Shown here: positions 1 to 8,290 of the stretch, one piece after another
Layout: the number at the start of each line of letters is the position of its first letter
Position numbering within the stretch: the first letter of the stretch is position 1
From: a virus
Virus record (IMG/VR): IMGVR_UViG_3300001450_000220
Location: 1 to 26,747 of that record
DNA length: 26,747 bases
Reading direction: 5' to 3' (one strand)
Notes under the pieces: generated by a model
Told to the model about the DNA's origin: nothing
What the model saw: only the letters and a program-made list of their open reading frames with translations
Databases searched by the model: none
Program-made: the position numbers and the translations under genes

Positions 1-1
1 A

Positions 2-106
2 CAATTTTCAGGTCAAATTGACGATTGTTTAATATATAACGGTAAAGCTCTAAGCACAAATGAGTTAATGAGAAACTTTAAAGCAGGTAAAAGGAGTCAC
101 AAATAA
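2..106 (+). CDS. C-terminal end of a LamG/concanavalin-like virion protein (partial)
   Basis: The frame is open from the window edge and gives 34 residues before a TAA that overlaps the ATG of the next gene (TAATG). The fragment contains GQIDDCLIYNGKALSTNEL, the usual last strand-and-helix signature of LamG-like jellyroll (concanavalin A-like lectin/glucanase) domains: G-x-I-D-D-x-x-I-Y-N-x-x-L-S-x-x-E. Such domains are common in phage tail or capsid decoration proteins that bind sugars. The N-terminal part lies outside the window, so whether this is a capsid, fibre or other protein cannot be told. The domain call rests on this short motif alone. Confidence 0.6.
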   Translation, partial: QFSGQIDDCLIYNGKALSTNELMRNFKAGKRSHK

Positions 107-459
107 TGGCACATTATGAAATGTATTTTTGTATACCTAGCAGTGCATTTGATAGTGCTGTTGGGGCTAAAATAAAAGGGTTGTACCCTATAGTAGAATC
201 AGTTAATGAAGAAACTGAAGAAGTAACTTATAAGTCAGCACCTACATGGACTGATATTATATTTAGCGGTAAAGTAGGTCCACCTAGATATTCACACGAT
301 AAATCTTATGTTATTATTAAAGGTGAATGGTCTATGAAAGATGGCGTACTAACAGAGCTTATTGAATTAGGTTATGGTTTAGCTTATCCTAACTTTAGTG
401 TATTAACTAAATCAGAAGCACAAACACTAGTAGCTAGTAATACTTTTACAGGAGAATAG
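106..459 (+). CDS. hypothetical phage protein, 117 aa
   Basis: The ATG overlaps the stop of the preceding gene (TAATG), and an AAGGAGT ribosome site lies about 9 bases upstream, so the start is secure. The product is a soluble 117-residue mixed alpha/beta protein with no membrane segment, cysteine cluster or recognisable catalytic motif. It sits between a LamG-like protein and connector-type genes, which suggests a structural or assembly role, but that is inference from position only. I do not recognise the family. Confidence 0.75.
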   Translation: MAHYEMYFCIPSSAFDSAVGAKIKGLYPIVESVNEETEEVTYKSAPTWTDIIFSGKVGPPRYSHDKSYVIIKGEWSMKDGVLTELIELGYGLAYPNFSVLTKSEAQTLVASNTFTGE

Positions 460-491
460 ATGTATAAAATAATTGGGAGAAATAAAATATA

Positions 492-683
492 ATGGCTATA
501 TTTGTATACTGTAAAGACTGTAAAAAAACGGTAGAACCAAACAGTTGTAAGCATAAAAAAGAGTTATTTCGCAATAACACAAAAAATTATGTAAATATGA
601 GAACTACATGGAGTGGACAAACTCAAGTAGAGTTTAGTACAAAAACAATGGACCAAGACATAGCAGATAGGAATAGCAGATAG
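492..683 (+). CDS. small zinc-finger-like protein, 63 aa
   Basis: The N-terminal part carries a Cys/His cluster: C7-x-x-C10, then C19-x-H21. This could form a single zinc knuckle, and the rest is polar. The TAG stop overlaps the GTG start of the next gene (TAGTG), which supports translation as part of the same operon. No strong ribosome site sits at the normal distance from the ATG; a GGGAG lies about 14 bases upstream. Its function is unknown. A virion assembly or DNA-binding role would fit the context but is not shown. Confidence 0.6.
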   Translation: MAIFVYCKDCKKTVEPNSCKHKKELFRNNTKNYVNMRTTWSGQTQVEFSTKTMDQDIADRNSR

Positions 684-1330
684 TGGCAACATTTAATGAA
701 CAATTACAAGATTTGGTAGGAGAAGCAATATCGACAGATACTAATGCTATGGACCAATTTTTAAGAGATGGTCTTAAACAGCTATATAATGTATTACCTC
801 CTGAAAAGTTATTAGAATGTGTTACACATACAGAGCTTAGTAATTCTCCTTCTACACTTTCATTAAGTACTAATACTGTTGGTCCTGTAATGGCAGTAAC
901 AAGAAAAGATTCAAGAGGGTTTAATCAAGTGTGTAGACAAATATCTCCAGTAATGGTATCAAGAGTTACCGATACAAGTGATTTAATGCACTCAAGAGAA
1001 ACAGACCCTGTATATTTTATTAAAAATTCTGTGTTAAATGTTTACCCTGACCCTACTGCTGTTCAAACTGCAGAAGTGTTATTTTTACCACTTACACAAA
1101 TAGCTCATGGCGATAGCCTTATAGCTAATTTATCTAATGATATGGAATACATTGTAGTATTATATGCTGCAATTAAAATGGCTGAATATTTACTTGCTGC
1201 AGAAGAAGATGTAGAATTGTATGTTCCTATGATAACAACTTTAAAACAAGATTATGCACAAGCAGTTCAAACTATAGGTTCAAATAAACCTCAACAACAA
1301 GTAGCTAAAGGAGGTGAGCGTGAAGGTTAA
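683..1330 (+). CDS. putative head-tail adaptor/connector protein, 215 aa
   Basis: The GTG start overlaps the upstream TAG. The product is mainly helical at the ends, with a beta-rich middle. The C-terminal helices (about residues 150-200, with a motif around EYIVVLYAAIKMAEYLL) resemble the layout of phage head-tail adaptor and tail-tube-A proteins, where a helical bundle packs against the portal. It comes just before another small connector-like gene and several genes ahead of the nozzle-like gene, as expected for the neck of a podovirus. No catalytic motif is visible. The adaptor assignment is an inference from shape and gene order. Confidence 0.5.
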   Translation: MATFNEQLQDLVGEAISTDTNAMDQFLRDGLKQLYNVLPPEKLLECVTHTELSNSPSTLSLSTNTVGPVMAVTRKDSRGFNQVCRQISPVMVSRVTDTSDLMHSRETDPVYFIKNSVLNVYPDPTAVQTAEVLFLPLTQIAHGDSLIANLSNDMEYIVVLYAAIKMAEYLLAAEEDVELYVPMITTLKQDYAQAVQTIGSNKPQQQVAKGGEREG

Positions 1331-1625
1331 AGATTTAGTACAACAAGTAGAGTATACAATGGGAAGACAACCCGAACAGTATATGTTACAACTTATAAAT
1401 GACGCATTAATGGATATGTCAGGTAAAGTGCAACATTATACTACAGAAAAAATACAAAATTTAAATTCAAAACAAAGATGGTATAAACTAGATGACTCTG
1501 TTGTAGATATAACAAGAGTTGAAATTTTGGACAATAACGATAGGTATGTGAAAGTGCCTTTATTAGCAGATTCACATAAATTATTAAAAGATGATACAGA
1601 CGAATCGTCTGATTCATTAACATAG
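1320..1625 (+). CDS. small neck/adaptor-like structural protein, 101 aa
   Basis: The frame could start at GTG 1314, but that codon lies inside a strong ribosome site (AAAGGAGGTGA, 1307-1317). GTG 1320, a few bases downstream of the site, is therefore the better start. The gene overlaps the end of the preceding one by 11 bases. The product is a 101-residue protein with an N-terminal helical part (motif QVEYTMGRQPEQYM) followed by a short beta-rich half. Its position suggests a connector or completion protein. The function is not proven. Confidence 0.6.
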   Translation: MKVKDLVQQVEYTMGRQPEQYMLQLINDALMDMSGKVQHYTTEKIQNLNSKQRWYKLDDSVVDITRVEILDNNDRYVKVPLLADSHKLLKDDTDESSDSLT

Positions 1626-1634
1626 GAGTAAGAA

Positions 1635-2114
1635 ATGGCAAGTACATTAACAGCCTCAACAATGACAGTTTCTATATCAGAATCTATCACGCTTAATGGA
1701 AAAAATCAAGGTGGAACAACAACAAAAACAATTTCATCTATTTCTGAAATAACAAAAAGAATCTTAAGTATTACTACTACTGAAGCTGTAATAGCTACAT
1801 TTAGTGCAGCTGTAGCTTCTGCTGGACATTATGTTGCAGCTAATGTAAGGTATATAAGATTTACCAATCTTGATGACGCAGCTTTTGTTGCATTAACATT
1901 TAGAAATCAAGATAATGATGAAGTATCTATTAAACTTGATTATGGGCAAAGTTTTATATGGAATGGTGATAATGGTAATGGTATGACAGCGGTTATGAAC
2001 GCAACTCAAGATGCGGATGCTTCTTCTTTTGCAAATTTTGGAAGCTTAACAAACATTCAAGCTGACGCAGAAACTGGTACCGTAGATTTAGAAATGGTTA
2101 TAGCATCAGTATAG
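1635..2114 (+). CDS. virion structural protein, 159 aa (putative)
   Basis: This Ser/Thr/Ala-rich, beta-strand-rich protein has a segment, about residues 70-115, that reads as a jellyroll-like run (RYIRFTNLDDAAFVALTF followed by YGQSFIW). Similar small proteins act as tail, spike-base or capsid decoration parts in marine phages. The ATG has a GGAG ribosome site about 7 bases upstream. It has no cysteines and no enzyme motif. It sits within the connector cluster, so a virion role is likely, though the exact part is unknown. Confidence 0.5.
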   Translation: MASTLTASTMTVSISESITLNGKNQGGTTTKTISSISEITKRILSITTTEAVIATFSAAVASAGHYVAANVRYIRFTNLDDAAFVALTFRNQDNDEVSIKLDYGQSFIWNGDNGNGMTAVMNATQDADASSFANFGSLTNIQADAETGTVDLEMVIASV

Positions 2115-2122
2115 GAGCTTAA

Positions 2123-2530
2123 ATGGCTACAGATAAAAGAAGTTTTCCAAATAATTATTTTGCATGGTATAACGATGATGATAGATTAGCTTTAGTATGT
2201 AGAGTATTATCAAATGATACAGTTGACTCTACAGAAACAACTTTAGATAAGTATGATACATATACTGGAAGTAATGTAGCAAGTGGACTTCGCATACATA
2301 CTCATTCTAAATATGGTATAGTAGAACAAATAACAGATGATTTAAAATCTAATTCAGGATTAGATACTTCATTACATGCATCTATTATAGATTATATTAA
2401 GTCAAGATTATTAGAAGATACAGGCGATTTACAAAGAGCTGCATATTATAGAAATAAATATGAAAGAACTATTAAACAATACCCTCACAGAAAAAGCGGA
2501 GTAAGGTCTTTATCAGTACCTAAATTATAA
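2123..2530 (+). CDS. hypothetical structural protein, 135 aa
   Basis: The product is 135 residues with an aromatic, acidic N-terminus and a basic C-terminal tail (RKSGVRSLSVPKL). It starts at an ATG with a GGAG site just upstream and ends one base before the next gene. I recall the C-terminal motif from small proteins in marine phage neck/tail clusters, but cannot tie it to a defined function. The helix around residues 85-120 (DYIKSRLLEDTGDLQRAAYY) suggests an oligomer interface. A virion or assembly role is inferred from neighbours. Confidence 0.55.
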   Translation: MATDKRSFPNNYFAWYNDDDRLALVCRVLSNDTVDSTETTLDKYDTYTGSNVASGLRIHTHSKYGIVEQITDDLKSNSGLDTSLHASIIDYIKSRLLEDTGDLQRAAYYRNKYERTIKQYPHRKSGVRSLSVPKL

Positions 2531-2531
2531 T

Positions 2532-2831
2532 ATGGATATATTTCAAGTAATAGAACAATTTGGCGTTCCTTTAGCCATGACAGTAGCATTTGGTTATTTT
2601 ATATGGAAACAAAACAACTGGATTCAAGATGATTTAAAAAAAGATTTAGACGATGCTAATGATAGGTTTGAAGGTATTGTTATAAAGCTTATAGACTCTC
2701 AAAAACAAATGCAATTAGAACAAAAAGATATAAAAGCAAGTTATAGAGCAATAGTAGAAATACTTGCTGCATTAAGCGGTAATGGTCTTAAAGAAAAGTT
2801 TTTACAAAACAGAAAATACGAACAACACTAG
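2532..2831 (+). CDS. holin-like membrane protein with coiled coil, 99 aa
   Basis: One membrane segment lies at about residues 9-26 (FGVPLAMTVAFGYFIWK). A charged heptad-like helix follows through residues 30-75, then a basic tail. This matches the BhlA/UviB-type holin layout, a short N-terminal anchor followed by a soluble coiled coil. Holins open the cytoplasmic membrane at the end of infection. No endolysin is adjacent, so the lysis role is unconfirmed; a membrane-tethered assembly factor is the main alternative. Its stop lies within the ribosome site of the next small gene. Confidence 0.5.
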   Translation: MDIFQVIEQFGVPLAMTVAFGYFIWKQNNWIQDDLKKDLDDANDRFEGIVIKLIDSQKQMQLEQKDIKASYRAIVEILAALSGNGLKEKFLQNRKYEQH

Positions 2832-2839
2832 GAGGTATT

Positions 2840-2965
2840 ATGCCAGGAGTAGGAAAGAAAAAATTCCCTTACACAGCTAAAGGTAAAATGGCTGCAAAAT
2901 CTTATGCTAAGAAAAAAGGTTTAAAAGTAAATGACGCATCTAAGCGTATGAAAAGGAGTTATTAA
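2840..2965 (+). CDS. 41-residue lysine-rich microprotein
   Basis: This short gene begins MPGVGKKKFPYTAKGKMAAK. It has a near-ideal AGGAGGT site (2830-2835 region) about 5 bases before the ATG, and its TAA overlaps the next ATG. About one third of the residues are Lys or Arg and almost none are acidic, so it may bind nucleic acid or membranes. I recall similar MPGVGKKKFPYT proteins in other marine phages, which supports it being real, but I know of no defined function. It sits directly after the holin-like gene. Confidence 0.65.
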   Translation: MPGVGKKKFPYTAKGKMAAKSYAKKKGLKVNDASKRMKRSY

Positions 2966-3174
2966 TGAGTTTTATTAAAGACATGGTAAGTAAATATAAA
3001 GATGAAATTGTAGAACAAATATTTACTGATGAGCTTCAAAAAAAATTAGTTGATAAATTAAATGAAAATATAAACATTCCATTTATTAATGAAAAAACAG
3101 AAGAAAAACATTTAAATACTATATATGATGTAATGGAAGACATAGTAAAGACTGCAATTCAAGAAAAACTTTAA
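2965..3174 (+). CDS. small helical hypothetical protein, 69 aa
   Basis: The start overlaps the preceding stop (TAATG), and the AAAAGGAG ribosome site lies inside the upstream microprotein gene. The product is almost entirely helical with alternating hydrophobic and charged residues (FIKDMVSKYKDEIVEQIF), so it probably oligomerises. It ends immediately before the nozzle-like gene at 3175. No known family is recognised. A scaffold or assembly role is possible but speculative. Confidence 0.6.
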   Translation: MSFIKDMVSKYKDEIVEQIFTDELQKKLVDKLNENINIPFINEKTEEKHLNTIYDVMEDIVKTAIQEKL

Positions 3175-6100
3175 ATGCCTAAACAAGTATACCATATAAA
3201 AGATTTTGAAGGTGGTATTAATAAAAAAGCTGACCCTAGAGATATAAAAAATAATGAATTAGTAGAAATTACTAACGCTAATGTTTCTAATCAAGGTAGG
3301 ATAGTAATGTCAGGTGATGGTAAATCTTCTTTTGTAACTGTTAACGCAGAAAATGCACTTGTTAGCCCTACTGATAACCAAGACGGTCAAAATAGATTTG
3401 AAAATGAAACGCCTATATCTTCAGGTCATGGGTTATTTTCATTTACGCATGATTATGATTTTAATGATACAACTAATACAATTGAACCTCAACAAATTAA
3501 CACAGAATTTATATGTGTTAATGATGGTGCAGAAATAGATATTTGGACAGATTATAAAAAATTAGAAGGCAATTACGATAACTGGAAAGATTCTATTATA
3601 TCTATGGGAACTGTACATAACACAGGTACTGATGGTAATAGTGAAAATTTATTAGATGTAAAGGGTGTAAAACCTATTTATTATAAAGCAGATAATGGGT
3701 TAAGAGTTTGTGACGCTAATTTTGGTGAAGAAGAATTAACAGTTACACTTAACACTACAATTAATTCTGACGCTACAGTTGATGTTATAGCTACAGCAGC
3801 AACGCATGGTTTAATTGCAAATGAGTATATACAAATAGATTCAGAAGTTATGAAAATTATTTCTATAAGTAACGAAACAATTACTGTAGAAAGAAAACGT
3901 TTTGGAACTAAAATAGAAAACCATGATTCTGGTGCTAAAATATTTAAAATAAATGTTCCTAAAGTATTAAGTCATATTAAAAGACCTATGCTTAAAAAAA
4001 CTGGCGCTAACGTAAATATTAATAGATGGGTACAAGACATACAAGTTCCAGAAGCTCCTAAGTATGATGCTTTAACTGTTTTTAAAACAAATATTTTAGG
4101 ATTTGATAGTACAAATCTTAATTCAAATGGTTTATACCCTGAAGAACCTGAAAAAGTAAATATTGGCATTTCATTAAATACTGTAGAAACTAATGCAACT
4201 TTAAGGCTTAAAGATGGTAGCACAATTGCTTCAGACACTACAAGTACTGAAACTGTTATTACTATTGTTTTAGCTTCTGAAACCATACCAAATGTTGCTG
4301 TTGATGTTACATCTTCAACTTACAATTTTGCTATTGGTAAATTTATATCTATAGAAGGTGCTGAAGGGTCTGGAGTACCACTAAATGGTGTACACGAAAT
4401 TGTAGGATTTGGCGATGCAATTGGTGAGGTTAAAATTGCTGCAGACACTGATACTGTAGGATATGAGCAGCTTGGAAGTGAAATAGTTATACTTGAAGAT
4501 GAGATAATAGATGATAATTTAAAAAATAAATATATATTTGGAATGTCATTTTTGTATGATGGTGGAGGTTCTACGTTGCAAGAATCTAACATTACTACAG
4601 GATTAACAAATAATTCGCCAAATTTAACACAGCCTAACAATACATTTTTAAATATAGGAAGTTCGTACCCTAAATGGCAATCTATAGCTGGTAGTGGTAG
4701 CAATATTGGTTCAGGTTCTGCTTCTGATTTGTCTGCAGTAAAAACAAATGGATGTGATTGGATAGGGCCAGGATTAGTTCAAATTGACTCAGATAATGAT
4801 TGGTTATTTTATGACACAGATATTGATAATACGGTACAAGCTGGCACAGACTACTATGTTTCAGGAGCAGTAACTTTTAATAGTAAAGTAGAGACTACTG
4901 CAGATATAAAAATATATGTAGGTATAGGTCCAGGACAATTAATTGCAGGAGGTACACCAATACCAATATCTGCTCCTTCAGCTACTTTTACAGGAACTGT
5001 TCATTTTTCAGGAATAGCAACATCTCACTCTAGCGTAGACTCAGCAGTACCTGTAGCTATACATTTTGTAAATTTTGCTGATGGGACAGAAAATGTACAG
5101 TTTCATTCAATAAATGTTACAAAAAAGAATTTAGAAATAATGTCACATACAAATGCTTTTGATTTAAGGCAAGTAAAAAATGTAGCTAAAAGCTATTTAG
5201 CTTTTTTATGTAATAATTCAAAAACAGGTGGTTATTTTGAGATTACCCCTAATAATACATGGAATGAACGTATTGAAGGTTTTAGAATATACATGAAACA
5301 AGTAGACATTATTGGTGGTGGTTTAGCAGATGAATTTACAATGTTGTATAATGTAGACTTAAAAGAAGGCACATATGTAATGCATGCTAAAGATAGCGAT
5401 GAAGAAATTTTAAGGTTAGGAGACATACCTAACTCATCTGATGGAACTGTTAATTCTTGGAATAAAATTAATTCTTCTGATAACAGAGCTATAGTAACAA
5501 ACAATATTATTGGAGATTCAATTAAAACTCCTCCAGTATCAACATATGAATCAGAAAATGGTTATAAATCAGATACTACTTTAGCTGCAAGGTATAAAAC
5601 TTCAGCAATAGTCGAAAGAAAAGTTTATATAGGCAATTTAAAAATTGCAGACAAAACATTTCCTGATAGAATGTTAAAGTCTGATATAGATAAATTTGAC
5701 ACATTTGCAGATGATGGTACACATTTTATTGATGTAGCTACATCTGATGGCGAAAGCATTATAGCTTTAGAGTCTATTGGAGATAAATTAATTCAATTTA
5801 AACAAAAAACAGCATACGGAATAAAAGTAACATCAGAAGGTGAAGAATTAATAGGTACATGGTCTGGAGCGGGTATTAAAAACTCTTCACAAATAGCAAA
5901 ATCACCTAGTGGTATTTTTTGGGTAAACTCAGAAGGTATTTATTTTTATGATGGAAATAAATTAAGTAATGTTAGTTCTAATAAATTTACAATTAATAAT
6001 TGGTTAACTAATGAAGATTTTAAAAGACCAATTATAACAGGATATGATAAATCATCTAATAAATTAATTATTTTAACAACTAATATATCAGGTGCTGCAA

Positions 6101-6222
6101 GTAGTGGTTATATTTATGATATTTCTACTGGAGCAATAACACAACATGATAATTTATTTAATTGGTATTCACTTTCTAATCCAACAGACACTATTACAGG
6201 TAATACAGAAAGCGAGTTATAA
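3175..6222 (+). CDS. tail nozzle/hub-like virion protein, 1015 aa
   Basis: The N-terminus has a motif (YHIKDFEGGINKKADP, then NELVEITNANVSNQGRI) typical of phage nozzle and stabilisation proteins related to T7 gp12 and P22 gp10. In these, this strand begins a beta-propeller. The C-terminal 150 residues contain matching blade-like repeats (LIQFKQKTAYGIKV; GIFWVNSEGIYFYDG). The middle (about 170-650) holds beta-rich inserts, including a low-complexity Gly/Ser stretch near 495-520. The predicted role is forming the distal tail channel. Upstream connector-like genes and the downstream fibre gene fit. The start directly abuts the preceding stop. The nozzle assignment is a fold-level inference. Confidence 0.6.
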   Translation: MPKQVYHIKDFEGGINKKADPRDIKNNELVEITNANVSNQGRIVMSGDGKSSFVTVNAENALVSPTDNQDGQNRFENETPISSGHGLFSFTHDYDFNDTTNTIEPQQINTEFICVNDGAEIDIWTDYKKLEGNYDNWKDSIISMGTVHNTGTDGNSENLLDVKGVKPIYYKADNGLRVCDANFGEEELTVTLNTTINSDATVDVIATAATHGLIANEYIQIDSEVMKIISISNETITVERKRFGTKIENHDSGAKIFKINVPKVLSHIKRPMLKKTGANVNINRWVQDIQVPEAPKYDALTVFKTNILGFDSTNLNSNGLYPEEPEKVNIGISLNTVETNATLRLKDGSTIASDTTSTETVITIVLASETIPNVAVDVTSSTYNFAIGKFISIEGAEGSGVPLNGVHEIVGFGDAIGEVKIAADTDTVGYEQLGSEIVILEDEIIDDNLKNKYIFGMSFLYDGGGSTLQESNITTGLTNNSPNLTQPNNTFLNIGSSYPKWQSIAGSGSNIGSGSASDLSAVKTNGCDWIGPGLVQIDSDNDWLFYDTDIDNTVQAGTDYYVSGAVTFNSKVETTADIKIYVGIGPGQLIAGGTPIPISAPSATFTGTVHFSGIATSHSSVDSAVPVAIHFVNFADGTENVQFHSINVTKKNLEIMSHTNAFDLRQVKNVAKSYLAFLCNNSKTGGYFEITPNNTWNERIEGFRIYMKQVDIIGGGLADEFTMLYNVDLKEGTYVMHAKDSDEEILRLGDIPNSSDGTVNSWNKINSSDNRAIVTNNIIGDSIKTPPVSTYESENGYKSDTTLAARYKTSAIVERKVYIGNLKIADKTFPDRMLKSDIDKFDTFADDGTHFIDVATSDGESIIALESIGDKLIQFKQKTAYGIKVTSEGEELIGTWSGAGIKNSSQIAKSPSGIFWVNSEGIYFYDGNKLSNVSSNKFTINNWLTNEDFKRPIITGYDKSSNKLIILTTNISGAASSGYIYDISTGAITQHDNLFNWYSLSNPTDTITGNTESEL

Positions 6223-7169
6223 TGGCTAGCAATGACGAATCAAGTAAACCTTTTAATTTATTAAGATTGGATGTACCAATAACAAATATGTTTACTGTTC
6301 CGCAAACTGGTTCAGATGCTGCTTCTACTATTCCTGGGCAACCGTTAGTATTGATGAGCGAAGGTTCTGATAATAATTTACCTGTAGAACCTACTAATAT
6401 ATTTAGAAGTAATATGATTATGTCTCGTAATGGTGGTCTTATTATGTATACATCTACAGACCAAACAGCTTCATTAGGAAACATATCTGTATGGGATGAT
6501 TCGCCTAGAGATTTATGGAACCATACAAAAGCTGCAGAAAAATTTAAACTAAGAACAAAAGATTTTGATTTAACAAGAACAGTTACTGGTACAAGTACAT
6601 ATTCTGGGCCTAGTAGAAGAAAAAAGATTTATAAAATATATGTAACATTTAAGTGTCAAAGTTACATGTCAGGTATTAAATTAAACTACGCAATTAATGG
6701 TTCTAATAGTTTTACAGGAAATTTTTCAAATACAACATATTATTCTGGCGCAACAGGCTTTGATTCATATAATGCTGGGTCTCCTTCAAATGAATGGATA
6801 ACGGTAGCTTTAAAGCCAACATCTAGTATCAATAATGTATATTCTATAGCTTTACAGTTTAGCCATGCAGACGCAGGTCATGTAGGTAAAGTTGTAGCCT
6901 CCCCAGAAACAAATCAAGTCCAATTAAAAAGTGGCACAAGCGCTGTTGATGATTTTTATAATGGTATGCCTATATTTTTTTACAGTGGACCTGGTCAAGG
7001 ACAAATAAGAAAAATTATTAATTATGTTGGTGACACTAAAGTTGCTACATTAAATACAGCACTAGCTACAAGTGTAACAACATCAACTGCATACGATTTA
7101 GGGTACATACATTCATCATTTCAAATAAACGATATAAGTATAGTGTATAGAGAAAAAAGTATTAAATAA
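6222..7169 (+). CDS. tail-associated structural protein, 315 aa
   Basis: The ATG overlaps the stop of the nozzle-like gene (TAATG). The product is beta-rich, with a basic strand around residues 128-150 (SRRKKIYKIYVTFKCQSYM) and an ending FQINDISIVYREKSIK. I associate that type of ending with the C-terminus of nozzle or stabilisation proteins in related phages. The protein may therefore be a separately encoded outer domain of the tail hub, or a fibre-attachment protein. It has no signal peptide or enzyme motif. The virion role is likely; the precise part is unknown. Confidence 0.5.
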   Translation: MASNDESSKPFNLLRLDVPITNMFTVPQTGSDAASTIPGQPLVLMSEGSDNNLPVEPTNIFRSNMIMSRNGGLIMYTSTDQTASLGNISVWDDSPRDLWNHTKAAEKFKLRTKDFDLTRTVTGTSTYSGPSRRKKIYKIYVTFKCQSYMSGIKLNYAINGSNSFTGNFSNTTYYSGATGFDSYNAGSPSNEWITVALKPTSSINNVYSIALQFSHADAGHVGKVVASPETNQVQLKSGTSAVDDFYNGMPIFFYSGPGQGQIRKIINYVGDTKVATLNTALATSVTTSTAYDLGYIHSSFQINDISIVYREKSIK

Positions 7170-8206
7170 TGGCTATTAAACAGTCAAGAGGAATAACTAT
7201 AGGTAAAGGTACTCCACAACGTCTTGAAGGGCAAAATGGAGACATGACTATACGCTCATCTAGAAAAGGTTTAAAATTATATGTAAAAGAATCTAATAAA
7301 TGGCATAGTTTAGACCTTGGTATAGATTTAAGACAAATAGCATCTACTGTTAGAAGGTTAGAAGACGAAGTTAAAAGATTATCTACTAAAACAAATAATA
7401 CCCCTGTTGTAGATAAATTGTTATTAAGACAGGCAGGTGGGACATCAGCAGTTGGTATACAAAATAAATCAGGAAACATAGCTTTTAGAAATTCAACTGA
7501 TACTGCAGATGGTAAATTACAATCTGTTCCATTTGATACTGGAACCAATAATTCTTCTGGAAAAGGGTGGGGCCAATTTTATTATGACTCATCTTCTTCT
7601 TCACATTATTTAGAGTCAAATGGTTTAATAATTGTTACGCAATTAAACCCACCAGATGCTACAGAACAAGCTAGTGTACTTATGATGAGCAAAGGAGATG
7701 ATTCAATAGTAAGATTTAACGAACAAGTAAATAGTAAATTTATAATGGGTTATGACCATTTAAAAGCAGATGGGTCTACTTCAGATGCTAGATTTAAAAT
7801 AGATACTGGAGGTTCATTTTCTGATAATTCTGTATTTAATTTAGATGCTAATGGAGTTAATTTACAGGGAGCAATATCTTATAAACATAGTACTCATTCT
7901 ACTGCAGGCCCTACTAATAATGTAGATGTTGCAGGAGTTTCTGTTTTAAGAGTAAATACAATTAGCAATAATGTAACTATAGGAGGCTTTACTGGTGGAA
8001 TAGAAGGACAAATATTACACATAGTTAAAACTTCTACTAATAATTTTTTACAATTAGAACACACTGAGGGTGGTGGTTCACAAGATATTTATTTAACTAC
8101 AGGTGCTGATGAAAGAGTTGTAGGGTATGGAGGATATACATTATACTGCAATGGCTCACACTGGTTTTCATTAAGCAACCCAACAGGAGCTGCAGATGCA
8201 GGATAA
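7169..8206 (+). CDS. tail fibre / receptor-binding protein, 345 aa
   Basis: The N-terminal 50 residues (ITIGKGTPQRLEGQNGDMTI, then a strand ending KWHSLDLG) look like a virion-attachment domain. A short coiled coil (about 53-75) follows, then Ser/Gly/Asn-rich beta repeats. The tip domain at about 265-335 has the pattern EGQILHIVKTSTNNFLQLEH and ends GYTLYCNGSHWFSLSN, as in trimeric fibre heads. This fits a receptor-binding fibre that fixes host range. It overlaps the preceding stop by one base and is the last gene before an 84-base gap. Confidence 0.65.
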   Translation: MAIKQSRGITIGKGTPQRLEGQNGDMTIRSSRKGLKLYVKESNKWHSLDLGIDLRQIASTVRRLEDEVKRLSTKTNNTPVVDKLLLRQAGGTSAVGIQNKSGNIAFRNSTDTADGKLQSVPFDTGTNNSSGKGWGQFYYDSSSSSHYLESNGLIIVTQLNPPDATEQASVLMMSKGDDSIVRFNEQVNSKFIMGYDHLKADGSTSDARFKIDTGGSFSDNSVFNLDANGVNLQGAISYKHSTHSTAGPTNNVDVAGVSVLRVNTISNNVTIGGFTGGIEGQILHIVKTSTNNFLQLEHTEGGGSQDIYLTTGADERVVGYGGYTLYCNGSHWFSLSNPTGAADAG

Positions 8207-8290
8207 TAAAACACTTGGAATATTAAAAAGTATTTATTATGAATATTTAATTAATTTTTATAAATTACACATAGAACTGTAAGGAGAATA
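8207..8290 (+). promoter_or_regulatory. AT-rich gap with weak promoter candidate
   Basis: This is the largest gap between + strand genes and is very AT-rich. A possible sigma70-like pair is TTGGAA (8215-8220) and TATGAA (8238-8243) with a 17-base spacer, each matching consensus at 4 of 6 bases. Such matches are frequent by chance in AT-rich DNA. No convincing hairpin-plus-T-tract terminator is visible. An AAGGAG site at its right end serves the next gene. Its place between tail and internal-virion genes makes a late promoter reasonable, but not shown. Confidence 0.2.

Noticed and set aside
460-492. 10-codon frame after the 117-residue gene, preceded by GGAG.
   Set aside because: Too short to support; the GGAG is more simply part of the preceding gene's end.
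1314-1319. GTG at 1314 as the start of the 101-103 residue protein.
   Set aside because: The codon lies within the AGGAGGTGA ribosome site itself; GTG 1320 has correct spacing.
3353-3538. Short + strand frames within the 1015-residue gene.
   Set aside because: No ribosome site, and fully contained in a long frame with clear protein motifs.
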